Source: an uncultured Persicobacter sp. (lineage in GTDB: Bacteria > Bacteroidota > Bacteroidia > Cytophagales > Cyclobacteriaceae). Taken from it: a DNA stretch of 64,000 bases. This document shows positions 56,146 to 64,000 of this stretch, piece by piece. The translations under genes and the position numbers were made by a program. A model generated the notes under the pieces. That model made no database searches. It had not been told where the DNA came from and saw nothing but the letters and a program-made list of their open reading frames with translations. Positions within the stretch are counted from its first letter, which is position 1. Every line of letters starts with the position of its first letter. The stretch spans positions 62,001-126,000 of the forward strand of contig CANMKE010000008.1 in the NCBI GenBank assembly GCA_947498325.1. Reading direction: 5' to 3'.

Positions 56146-57168
56146 CTATCGTTGAGGCTGTGCATCATTCTCTTTGATGAACGCAACTAATTCATCAATA
56201 TTACAAGTGGCCAATGCACAATACTGATCGGCAGCACCATAATAAATGTAAAGCGTATCATCCTTTACTACATTACCAACAGGGAAAACACACCCTTTAT
56301 AGATACCGTCAGTTTCATAATCAAATTCAGGCTCCATGATAAAATCCTTGGTGCGGGCCAAAACTTTGGTTGGATCATTTTTATCAAGCAATGCGGCTCC
56401 CACACGGTAGATTTTATCTTCACATACCCCATGATACAGCATCACCCAGCCTTGGTCGGTAAGTACAGGAGGCGTATTTCCACCCACTTTTTCTTCCCAC
56501 CATTGCTCACCTTTCAATAACAATTGAGATTTTCCTTCCCAGTCCATCATATCCTCCGATTGTGCGATCCAGATAGAGGCGTAATCTGTACCGTATTCTG
56601 TTCCTACCCACTCTTTTGGTCGGTGAAGCATAATGAATTTATCGTTTACCTTTTCCGGAAACAAAATTACATCTCGGTCATCAAGCATCGGGTTGGTCAT
56701 TCTTCCCACACGCTGGTAGCTTTTCAAATCCTTGGAAATGGCCAAAGCGGTGTTGGTAATGTTTTTGCTCAAAACGGCTGGCGCACTTGCCGCTACTTTT
56801 ACTTCCGTAACTTCATCATAAGACAATTTCCAGTACTGACCTGGAGGGAAAGCACGGTATGCGTAAGTCACATAATAGGTATCGTCCATTTTGATGATGC
56901 GAGGATCTTCCACACAACCTGCATCAGGGCCATCTACGCTTGGTGAAAATACAGGTTGGTCAGATACCCTTGTGAACGTTTCGCCATCTTCACTTTCTGC
57001 TAAGCCAAAATGAATATAATGTTCTTTATCATCACCTGCTGCTCTATATAATAGGTAGAATTTCCCATCCTCATACCAAGCCCCTGGATTACAGGTTACC
57101 AGGCTTTCCCAGCTATTTTCTTTCTTAGGAGACAAAATCGGGTTCTTGTCGCTCTTTGTTAATTTCAT
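56146..57168 (-). CDS. GH130 beta-mannoside phosphorylase/hydrolase
   Basis: A 340-residue cytosolic five-bladed propeller enzyme. Family 130 marks: NPGAWYEDGKFYLLYRAAGDD near 27-46, GCVEDPRI with the catalytic aspartate D88, DRDVILFP near 165, and VMLYHGV near 240. GH130 enzymes cleave beta-mannosides, often by phosphorolysis to mannose-1-phosphate. No signal peptide is present, so a small oligosaccharide must enter first, in line with the symporter in the same operon. Phosphorylase versus hydrolase and linkage cannot be set without alignment of the phosphate-binding residues. Confidence 0.9.
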   Translation of the reverse strand: MKLTKSDKNPILSPKKENSWESLVTCNPGAWYEDGKFYLLYRAAGDDKEHYIHFGLAESEDGETFTRVSDQPVFSPSVDGPDAGCVEDPRIIKMDDTYYVTYAYRAFPPGQYWKLSYDEVTEVKVAASAPAVLSKNITNTALAISKDLKSYQRVGRMTNPMLDDRDVILFPEKVNDKFIMLHRPKEWVGTEYGTDYASIWIAQSEDMMDWEGKSQLLLKGEQWWEEKVGGNTPPVLTDQGWVMLYHGVCEDKIYRVGAALLDKNDPTKVLARTKDFIMEPEFDYETDGIYKGCVFPVGNVVKDDTLYIYYGAADQYCALATCNIDELVAFIKENDAQPQR

Positions 57169-57824
57169 AATTGCAAGTATTTAAGCTTTTTTGGTGGTGA
57201 TGTTGAGATATTACAAATGTAGGGGGTTAATTCATCTGTTTCTGATACTATGCAGCCGAAAAATAATGAAATAATGAATTGTTATTTACGCAAACAAATT
57301 ATTACCTATTATTGCATCAACAATTTACATTAAGAGATGTACTTATACACAAAAGACAAAGTTCTAAACAATTAAACAAAATATATTTTATATAAAATAA
57401 GAGGTTTTATTTAACACATAATCAATATCATTTAGATTAAACGAACCAAAAACCACTTATAAACTGATCATAAAGTACTCTTTTTTAGATTTTTACACCC
57501 TTTCCGAATTATCACAGCCAATGTTGTAGGCGATGAATTGATGATATCCGCACCTAAATAAAGGAACGAATGAATCCAAAATCACAATCAACAAACAGGT
57601 CGGCAAATAATAAACGGATCACAATAGCGAAAAATAAACTGGAACCAAAAAACAATATTTTACAACATATGAAAAACGAATTTTTATAAAACAACTATTA
57701 TAATTTAATATATTTTTAATTAGGTGAGTGGATTTCTGATTTATAAATAAGTTTCCACCTACACAAATTGCCCAAAATATTCTTAATATTTAATTTTTTA
57801 TCCCATGCTTCGGCATGTATAATT
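57169..57824. other. Divergent promoter region of the second glycan locus
   Basis: About 656 AT-rich bases between GH130 (- strand) and SusC (+ strand). TACATTTG on the - strand (57214-57221) matches a Bacteroidota -7 element 46 bases before the GH130 start, without a matching -33 element. No perfect promoter was found for SusC. A shared regulator may bind here; none is encoded nearby in the window. Confidence 0.5.
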
Positions 57825-60800
57825 ATGTTAAAAAAACTTTACTTATTTATTGCACTCCTATTTATCTCTGGTCGCTTGCTTGCACAAGCTCAGGTGGTAA
57901 AAGGGGTGGTCAAAGACTCCAAAGGAGAGGCTTTGCCAGGAGTAAACGTAATCATCCAAGGGAAGGAACAAGGTAGTGTTACAGACTTCAGTGGGAACTA
58001 TACCCTTTCGGGTCTGGCTCCTACTGATACGCTGGTTTACAGCTACATTGGTTATACTTCAGCAAAAGCGGCGGTAAACCACCAGCAAACCATCAATATG
58101 GTGCTTAACGAAAACCTGGAGCAACTTAATGAAGTGGTTGTGGTTGGTTATGGTGCGGTCAAAAAAGATGACATGACTGGAGCTGTCAACACCCTAAAAG
58201 CTTCGGATCTGCCTGAGCGTCCTTCCGCAAACGTTGGCGCTTTGCTTCAAGGGCAAGCAGCAGGTTTGCAGGTGACAAATAATACTGGACAGCCAGGGAG
58301 CTCGGTCAGTATTCGATTGCGTGGGGTAACTTCTACCTCAGGTTCCAACAGCCCATTGGTGGTCGTTGACGGATTCCCCTTGGGAGATGCTGGAGGGCTC
58401 AACCAGATTAACCCTTCTGATATCGAAACTTTCAACGTACTGAAAGATGCTTCAGCAACAGCGATTTACGGTTCACGTGGGGCAAATGGGGTGATCATGA
58501 TTACCACAAAATCAGGAAAAAAAGGTAAAATGACCGTTAACCTGAGTGCCCGCACGTCGCTTTCGACTTTGCCTTCAGGACAAAACATTGTTTCAAATCC
58601 TGAAGATTATGCGATTTTCTCCAATGAGGCACGCCGAAATGCGAAGCTTGATGAGTTATACACTGGGCAGGAATATTTGGGAACTTATTACCCATCAGTA
58701 GCTGAAATTCACGATGGCAGCTGGGGACATGCCACCAACTGGGCAGATGTTGTGTATCGAAATGCACTTACCCATGATTACAACATCTCGGCAAGAGGTG
58801 GTAATGACCATAGCAAGTACTACTTTTCTTTGGGGTATTTGAGCCAGGAAGGGATTAATATCGGTGACCAGTTTGATAAATATAACTTCAGATTCAAATA
58901 CGACTCTAAAATTTACCGAAACGTAACCGCTGGAGCCAATGTGATCGTCAATTTTACTGAACAAAAAAACAATGCCATGGGCGGCGCAGGACGTTCCTCT
59001 GTATTCCCTGTTTACAATGACAACGGTGACTACTTCTTCATTGGAGGTAAGGATTACTACCACCCACTTGTATTTGCCAATGAGGTTACCAACAAGAAAA
59101 GTGGCAAAGACATCATCGCCAATATGTACCTGGAATGGACCATCACTAAAGATTTGAAGTTCAAGACGCAAATGAACATGAAATATGGTGGCAGTATTGG
59201 GGATATTTATGAGCCGATTGGATTGACTCAAAAAGGAGCAGACTTTAATGGCTATGGCCGAGTGGACAACTATTATGACCTTGATTTGCTGAATGAAAGT
59301 TACTTTACCTATGACAAGGATTTTGGGGACAAACACCACCTGACTGCCATGGTCGGGCAAAGTTACCAGACTTACAATCAGCGCACCAGCAATTTGGAAG
59401 GACAAGGCTTTGTAAACGATGTGCTGACCAATGAAAACCTTTCAACAGCCAAAACTTACAACGTATCCAATAAGGCATATACCACCAAAATGCTTTCGTA
59501 TTATGGCCGTTTGAATTATGCCTATGACAGTCGTTACTTGCTGACGGCCACCTTCAGAGCCGACGGATCGAGTGTGTTGGCCAATAAATGGAATGGCTTC
59601 TCCTCTTTTGCTGCAGGTTGGAATATCTCCAAAGAAAATTTCATGAAGGATATCAGCTGGTTGGACAACCTGAAGCTTAGAGCTTCCTGGGGACAAGCGG
59701 GTAACCAATCCGTTCCTGCTTATTCGTCCATGCAGCGCTATGGCTCTGCCCGCTACTATGATGGCTCGAACTGGCAAATGGGATTCGGCCCTGGCACCTA
59801 CCGTTACAGCTCAGATTATATCTACAAAATCTGGAATGGGCTGGGCAACAAAGACCTCGAGTGGGAAACCACCGCAACAACAAACATCGGTCTTGATGCC
59901 GCAATTTTGGATTCTCGCCTGATGTTCTCTGCAGAATATTACAATAAGAAAACCACTGGTATGTTGCGTTCTGATAAAATCCCACCAAACTCTGGTTATG
60001 ATGAAATCACCGTAAACAGTGGAGAAATGACCAACAAGGGGTTTGAGTTGAGCCTGGATGCGGCCGTGATTACTCCTGACGCTTCAGGTTTTGAATGGAA
60101 TGTGAAAGGAACCCTATCCAAGAACATCAACACCGTCGATAAAATTGGTAATAACCAATTTGTATGGTGGGGAGGAAATGTCGATAAATTCCGCACACCA
60201 ATTACGGTAATGATCCCGGGCCAGCCTTTAGGCGCTTTCTATGGTTACAAAACCAATGGCATCATTCAGAGCAAAGAGGACGGTTTGGCTTCTGGCTTGA
60301 AAGGCGATATGGCACGACCTGGAGAAATTAAATACCTTGACGCAGACAACAACGGACAGGTAACCCCAGAGGATCGCCGAGTGATTGGCAATCCAAACCC
60401 AGACTTTATTTACAGTATCAACTCGACGATGAAATACAAAGGGTTCGATTTTTCGGTACTGATGAATGGCGTTCAGGGCAACGATGTCTATAACATGACC
60501 AAATTTGATGGTGCGGCTCAATACAACCGATGGACGCCAGACCATACCACCAACGACTACCCAAGCCTTAACGAAACACGTGGCTATATGGCCTCGGATT
60601 GGTGGATTGAAGATGGCTCATTTTTGCGTATCCAAAACGTTACGCTCGGTTACACATTCAATACCGAAAACATCAGCTGGTTGTCACGCTGCCGAGTTTA
60701 CACTTCTGTAGATAATTTGGCGGTATTCTCCAAATTCCAGTACGGATACGACCCTGAAGTGGGTGTCGATGGCATTAACTGGGGCGGTTACCCAAAACCT

Positions 60801-60839
60801 CGCACCTTCTCTGTTGGCTTAAATATCACGCTAAATTAA
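57825..60839 (+). CDS. SusC-like TonB-dependent transporter, second locus
   Basis: A 1004-residue SusC/RagA transporter. The ATG at 57825 gives the signal MLKKLYLFIALLFISGRLLAQ; the TTG-started longer frame is discarded. Carboxypeptidase-D regulatory-like domain about 25-100 (VKGVVKDSKGEALPGVNVI), plug from about 105 (VVVGYGAVKKDDMTGAVN, SPLVVVDGFPLGDAGG, ATAIYGSRGANGVIMITTK), then the barrel to GLNITLN. It differs widely from the SusC at 36095-39196, so it likely takes a different glycan. First gene of a SusC-SusD-lipoprotein operon. Confidence 0.95.
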   Translation: MLKKLYLFIALLFISGRLLAQAQVVKGVVKDSKGEALPGVNVIIQGKEQGSVTDFSGNYTLSGLAPTDTLVYSYIGYTSAKAAVNHQQTINMVLNENLEQLNEVVVVGYGAVKKDDMTGAVNTLKASDLPERPSANVGALLQGQAAGLQVTNNTGQPGSSVSIRLRGVTSTSGSNSPLVVVDGFPLGDAGGLNQINPSDIETFNVLKDASATAIYGSRGANGVIMITTKSGKKGKMTVNLSARTSLSTLPSGQNIVSNPEDYAIFSNEARRNAKLDELYTGQEYLGTYYPSVAEIHDGSWGHATNWADVVYRNALTHDYNISARGGNDHSKYYFSLGYLSQEGINIGDQFDKYNFRFKYDSKIYRNVTAGANVIVNFTEQKNNAMGGAGRSSVFPVYNDNGDYFFIGGKDYYHPLVFANEVTNKKSGKDIIANMYLEWTITKDLKFKTQMNMKYGGSIGDIYEPIGLTQKGADFNGYGRVDNYYDLDLLNESYFTYDKDFGDKHHLTAMVGQSYQTYNQRTSNLEGQGFVNDVLTNENLSTAKTYNVSNKAYTTKMLSYYGRLNYAYDSRYLLTATFRADGSSVLANKWNGFSSFAAGWNISKENFMKDISWLDNLKLRASWGQAGNQSVPAYSSMQRYGSARYYDGSNWQMGFGPGTYRYSSDYIYKIWNGLGNKDLEWETTATTNIGLDAAILDSRLMFSAEYYNKKTTGMLRSDKIPPNSGYDEITVNSGEMTNKGFELSLDAAVITPDASGFEWNVKGTLSKNINTVDKIGNNQFVWWGGNVDKFRTPITVMIPGQPLGAFYGYKTNGIIQSKEDGLASGLKGDMARPGEIKYLDADNNGQVTPEDRRVIGNPNPDFIYSINSTMKYKGFDFSVLMNGVQGNDVYNMTKFDGAAQYNRWTPDHTTNDYPSLNETRGYMASDWWIEDGSFLRIQNVTLGYTFNTENISWLSRCRVYTSVDNLAVFSKFQYGYDPEVGVDGINWGGYPKPRTFSVGLNITLN

Positions 60840-60848
60840 GATACCAGG

Positions 60849-62357
60849 ATGAAAAGATTTTTTAGAAACATTGTATTGGCGTCGATCTTAATTGCTGGCG
60901 CAACCTCATGCTCTCTTACTGAAGAACCTAATGGGTTCGTCTCCGAAAGCAACTTCTTCAAATCCCCAAAAGACGCACAGTCGGCATTAACTTATGCCTA
61001 TGCGATCTTGCCCTCTATTGAATATTACTCCAGAGAGTATTTGATCGCCACAGAAGTGCCTGGGGAAGCGCTGACGGTCAAGCCCGATGCGGGTGCTTCT
61101 CAGCATGAGCTGGATCGTTTTGATCAAAAAAGCAATAACCCGATCATTCTGGACATGTGGCGCTATGCCTACATCGGTATCAACAGGTGTAATGCCGTCA
61201 TTACCAATACGCCAAAAGTTCCTGGGCTCACAGATGTCGAGCGTGGATCAATTATCGGGCAGGCCAAATTCCTCCGAGCGTTACATTACTTCAATCTGGT
61301 GCGTTTCTTCGGGGATGTGGTCATTCGCACCGAGCAGGTAACGAGCAATAACCAGACCTCGGCCAAGCTAAGCCCAATGAAGGATGTTTATGCATTAATT
61401 GAGCAGGATTTGCTGGATGCTGAAAAATCCCTCTCGCCCAATCGTAATTTCGGAAAAGCTAATCAAGAAGCTGCACAAGCATTATTGTCTAAGGTTTATT
61501 TGCAGTTAGCCTCTGCATCAGCAACCAATGTCCCTAAATATGACTGGGGCATCAATAGTGCTGAGATGTATAAAAAAGCCGCCGACTACGCCAAAAAAGT
61601 AGTCGTTGGTGATGCTAATTACAGCTTTGAATACGATTTAGCCAAAACATGGGACAATGCCGAACGACTCGAAGCCAAAGAGATGATTTTCGTTTCGGCT
61701 TCCAGCCGAGACGGACTGCAGGAAGGGGAATATTCCAAACTGCCGCTGATGTTCATGCCTTGGGCCGATGGCGCAAAAGTGCTGCAACTCCCTAACGGAA
61801 AAGAAATTCGTGGCGGCGGTTTTGAGCACTTTTATATCGAAGACGGCTTCCTCAATTCGTTTAACCCAAAAGACAAGCGTAAATCGGAATTGATCGTTTC
61901 GAAAGTCACCATTCCTAATGGCAATGGCGAAGGCAAAGACAAGGTCCTCACCTACCCTGGCGACCTAAATTCAGCTTTCCCGATGAAATACCTTGACTCA
62001 GACCAAATTGGAGAAAAGACCACTTGCGATACACCTATCTTGCGATACTCCGACATCATGTTGGTCTATGCTGAAGCAGTCGGCCCGACTGCCGAAGGCT
62101 ACAAAATGATCAATATGATCCGCAGCAGAGCGGGGCTACCTGACCTGCAAGCAGGCTTATCGATTGAAGATTTCCGAAAGGCAATCCTGAAAGAACGTGG
62201 CTTTGAGCTGGCTTTCGAGGGACAACGTCTGTTTGATCTTCGAAGAACCCACAGCGTCGAATCTGTATTGAAAGATGAATATGGAAAGAATATCACCGAT
62301 GGATTTTACTATTATGATATTCCACAAATAGAGGTAGATACAAACAACTCGCTGTAA
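60849..62357 (+). CDS. SusD-like glycan-binding lipoprotein, second locus
   Basis: A 502-residue RagB/SusD protein, 9 bases after SusC. The lipobox cysteine is in AGATSC near residue 21. SusD landmarks: RYAYIGINRCNAVI near 100, GQAKFLRALHYFNLVRFFGDV near 137, ILRYSDIMLVYAEAVGP near 397, and GFELAFEGQRLFDLRRTHSVE near 455. It pairs with the SusC upstream for oligosaccharide capture. An attenuator-like hairpin follows before the next lipoprotein gene. Confidence 0.95.
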   Translation: MKRFFRNIVLASILIAGATSCSLTEEPNGFVSESNFFKSPKDAQSALTYAYAILPSIEYYSREYLIATEVPGEALTVKPDAGASQHELDRFDQKSNNPIILDMWRYAYIGINRCNAVITNTPKVPGLTDVERGSIIGQAKFLRALHYFNLVRFFGDVVIRTEQVTSNNQTSAKLSPMKDVYALIEQDLLDAEKSLSPNRNFGKANQEAAQALLSKVYLQLASASATNVPKYDWGINSAEMYKKAADYAKKVVVGDANYSFEYDLAKTWDNAERLEAKEMIFVSASSRDGLQEGEYSKLPLMFMPWADGAKVLQLPNGKEIRGGGFEHFYIEDGFLNSFNPKDKRKSELIVSKVTIPNGNGEGKDKVLTYPGDLNSAFPMKYLDSDQIGEKTTCDTPILRYSDIMLVYAEAVGPTAEGYKMINMIRSRAGLPDLQAGLSIEDFRKAILKERGFELAFEGQRLFDLRRTHSVESVLKDEYGKNITDGFYYYDIPQIEVDTNNSL

Positions 62358-62363
62358 TTCAAC

Positions 62364-62416
62364 AGGCAGGTAAGCTACTCAAATAAGGCTACTTACCTGC
62401 CTTTAAGCATTTTTTT
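62364..62416 (+). terminator. Hairpin with T-run between SusD and the next lipoprotein
   Basis: Eleven-base stem AGGCAGGTAAG (62364-62374) / CTTACCTGCCT (62392-62402), then a T-rich tract with T7 at 62410-62416. It may reduce expression of the downstream gene relative to SusCD. Confidence 0.65.
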
Positions 62417-62446
62417 AATGACCGAAAGGTGCAATACTTTTGACCA

Positions 62447-64000
62447 ATGAAATTTACAAAATTAATATTAAGTGTTGGCTTGGCTGCGGCAGTATGCTCG
62501 TGTATGCCAGAAGACCCACACGATATCGTTAGCCCTGAAAGAGCCATTCAAGCCTTTAGAATTGAAGGACTGCAAGTGGGCCCGGCAGAAATTCACCGTG
62601 GCGTGAATAAATCCACCCTCGACATTTATTTGGTCGAAGGCACAGACCTATCCGCTGTTAAGCCGGTCATCCGGTTGTCGAAGGGGGCCAGCAGTATTCC
62701 TGCCTCGGGTGAAGTTATTGACCTCAGCAGTAAAAAATTCACCTACCAGGTCACCGCCGCCAACGGACAAAACCGGGAATGGGAAGTGGATGTGAAAACT
62801 TTCTCCAATGCCCTTGAAGGCAAATGGGTGATGGCCTCTCCCGTAAAAACCAATTACTATATCGGAGAAGGCGAAAGCTGGGGATGGAAAGGCACCAAAG
62901 ATCTTGCGGGTGACCTTCCAGGCTTTGCCGCCGCAAACGACAACGTACTGACATTCAAAACCACCGGCGTCAATAAAGACGGTAACGTATATGGTACTGG
63001 AACCTACGAGGCTGGGAATGATGGTAAATTTGAAACTTTCGTTTACCCTAACAATGGCGACAGCCCAATAGACTATTCGAAATATTTCGGCAAATTACCA
63101 CAAGGAAAATTCGACTGGGTCAATGACCTAAACAATCATCAGATTGTCTTTTCGGTGAATGGAAAAGTAGTCAAAACCTTACCTGTCGAATGGAAAAATG
63201 AGGAAAAAACAGCCTTTGATATGAGTTTCAAGGCGGAAGCCATTGAGCTCGGTTGGAGCGATGATCCCAAACAACAAGAGCTCAACTACACCAAAGCTTA
63301 CACCTATCCGATGATTCGTGAAGGAGTTACAATTGCCAAAAAGGAAGTGCAGATGGTTATTCCTGGTGTGGCTCCAATTGAGCTCAACGGAAAATGGGGA
63401 ATCAAAGAGATCGGTTTCTGGCCTGCGGCAGATAATAAAATCGGTAGCGATATGGATAACTTCCTTGAGTTCAGCCATCAGCAATATGATGCCAACACAG
63501 GCGTTATTTCTGGCGACTTTATCTACAATGCAGGGAAAGACGGCCAACTTTCTGATGCCAAAGAGGACGCATGGAAAGTATTTCCTGCCAAGGGAACTTT
63601 CAAACTGACGGTGAAGAAAAATCCTGAAGATCCTGAAAGTCGCAAGGCATGGAGCATGAGCTTCTTCGATGCCGCAGGAAAAGAAATGAAAGTGGATAAT
63701 CCGGTAGAGGGTAAAGACGCAGACCATATCACGCTGAAATTCAACGGCGGAAAAGACCTCGCTACCGGCGCAGATACAGATGCACACTGGTTCAAATTCG
63801 AAAGAGGATTTATTGGGGTAAATCCTAATGCGGGCGCAAAAGCCGGGTTCGGCGATTTCATCTCAGGTACATGGGGCAAAAGCACTGACAGTGGCTTTTT
63901 ATCCTACTACGATGGTGGTCACAAACAATACCCAGGTGCAGAAGCGGACAACGATAATTCGGTGACTTTCAAAAATGTCGTTACCGATCAAAACTTACTT
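62447..64000 (+). CDS. Surface glycan-binding lipoprotein (SusE/F position), partial
   Basis: An open frame from ATG 62447 to the window end (518 codons, no stop). Signal MKFTKLILSVGLAAAVCSC is followed by MPEDPHDI; one of two cysteines is the lipid anchor. An N-terminal DUF5018-like domain (about 30-120, FRIEGLQVGPAEIHRGVN, YQVTAANGQNREWEVDV) precedes related beta-rich domains with repeated G(K/T)WG or GKW starts near 124, 324 and 475, each likely a glycan-binding unit. It is the third gene after SusC and SusD, the usual place for a surface glycan-binding protein. No enzyme motif seen. The C-terminus lies outside the window. Confidence 0.85.
   Translation, partial: MKFTKLILSVGLAAAVCSCMPEDPHDIVSPERAIQAFRIEGLQVGPAEIHRGVNKSTLDIYLVEGTDLSAVKPVIRLSKGASSIPASGEVIDLSSKKFTYQVTAANGQNREWEVDVKTFSNALEGKWVMASPVKTNYYIGEGESWGWKGTKDLAGDLPGFAAANDNVLTFKTTGVNKDGNVYGTGTYEAGNDGKFETFVYPNNGDSPIDYSKYFGKLPQGKFDWVNDLNNHQIVFSVNGKVVKTLPVEWKNEEKTAFDMSFKAEAIELGWSDDPKQQELNYTKAYTYPMIREGVTIAKKEVQMVIPGVAPIELNGKWGIKEIGFWPAADNKIGSDMDNFLEFSHQQYDANTGVISGDFIYNAGKDGQLSDAKEDAWKVFPAKGTFKLTVKKNPEDPESRKAWSMSFFDAAGKEMKVDNPVEGKDADHITLKFNGGKDLATGADTDAHWFKFERGFIGVNPNAGAKAGFGDFISGTWGKSTDSGFLSYYDGGHKQYPGAEADNDNSVTFKNVVTDQNLL

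Noticed and set aside
58695-59405. A 236-codon - strand open frame opposite the second SusC
   Set aside because: It is antisense to a conserved TonB-dependent barrel and shows no family features.
63179-63787. A 202-codon - strand open frame at the right edge
   Set aside because: The + strand frame from 62447 is open to the window end, has a lipoprotein signal and continues the Sus operon, so the - strand frame is a shadow.

Overview
The window reads as chromosomal DNA of a marine Bacteroidota. The organism is probably an agar-degrading member of Cytophagales; that level of assignment is inference. The evidence is two SusC/SusD pairs, agarases ending in type IX secretion (Por) sorting domains, TonB-dependent receptors with carboxypeptidase-like regulatory domains, CBM6/Big_2 modular enzymes, and at least one promoter-like motif of the Bacteroidota TTTG / TAnnTTTG type. 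Coding density is high.

Left edge (1-3.8 kb, + strand): the end of a PfkB sugar kinase, an MFS sugar transporter and a cytoplasmic GH31 enzyme. Together they look like a small import-hydrolyse-phosphorylate operon for an alpha-linked disaccharide.

Core (3.9-39.2 kb, almost all - strand): an agar utilisation locus. It holds SusC, SusD and a surface glycan-binding lipoprotein; endo-enzymes GH86 (1897 aa, 7 Big_2 and 3 CBM6 modules) and two GH16; the GH117 neoagarooligosaccharide hydrolase lipoprotein; and two exported GH2 enzymes. A RhaT-like sugar permease follows. The full set of enzymes expected for 3,6-anhydro-L-galactose (L-AHG) catabolism is present: aldehyde dehydrogenase, enolase-superfamily cycloisomerase, zinc-type dehydrogenase, SDR reductase, two KDG kinases and KDPG aldolase. 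Expected flow: agar is bound and cut at the surface, oligosaccharides enter through SusCD, GH117 and GH2 release L-AHG and D-galactose, and L-AHG goes to 2-keto-3-deoxy-L-galactonate, 2,5-diketo-3-deoxy-L-galactonate, KDG, KDPG, then pyruvate and glyceraldehyde-3-phosphate. No sulfatase is present, which favours agar over porphyran or carrageenan. A membrane-spanning TPR/LuxR-type regulator sits inside the locus as its only + strand gene. Several hairpins with T-runs divide the long - strand gene series into modules.

Middle (40-52.6 kb): an accessory region. It holds an orphan membrane GAF sensor, an intact-looking IS3-family element with a -1 frameshift signal, a broken IS630-type transposase and other debris. 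It also holds two BspA/InlB-repeat surface proteins flanking a large membrane-spanning beta-propeller/Y_Y_Y/LuxR regulator, and a small cluster made of a 64-aa membrane peptide, a single-domain response regulator and an unknown helical protein.

Right edge (52.9-64 kb): a second glycan locus. A GH130 enzyme, a clan GH-A lipoprotein and a sodium/solute symporter run on the - strand, divergent from SusC, SusD and a surface lipoprotein that runs off the window. GH130 points to a beta-mannoside-type substrate, but the exact glycan cannot be read from the sequence.
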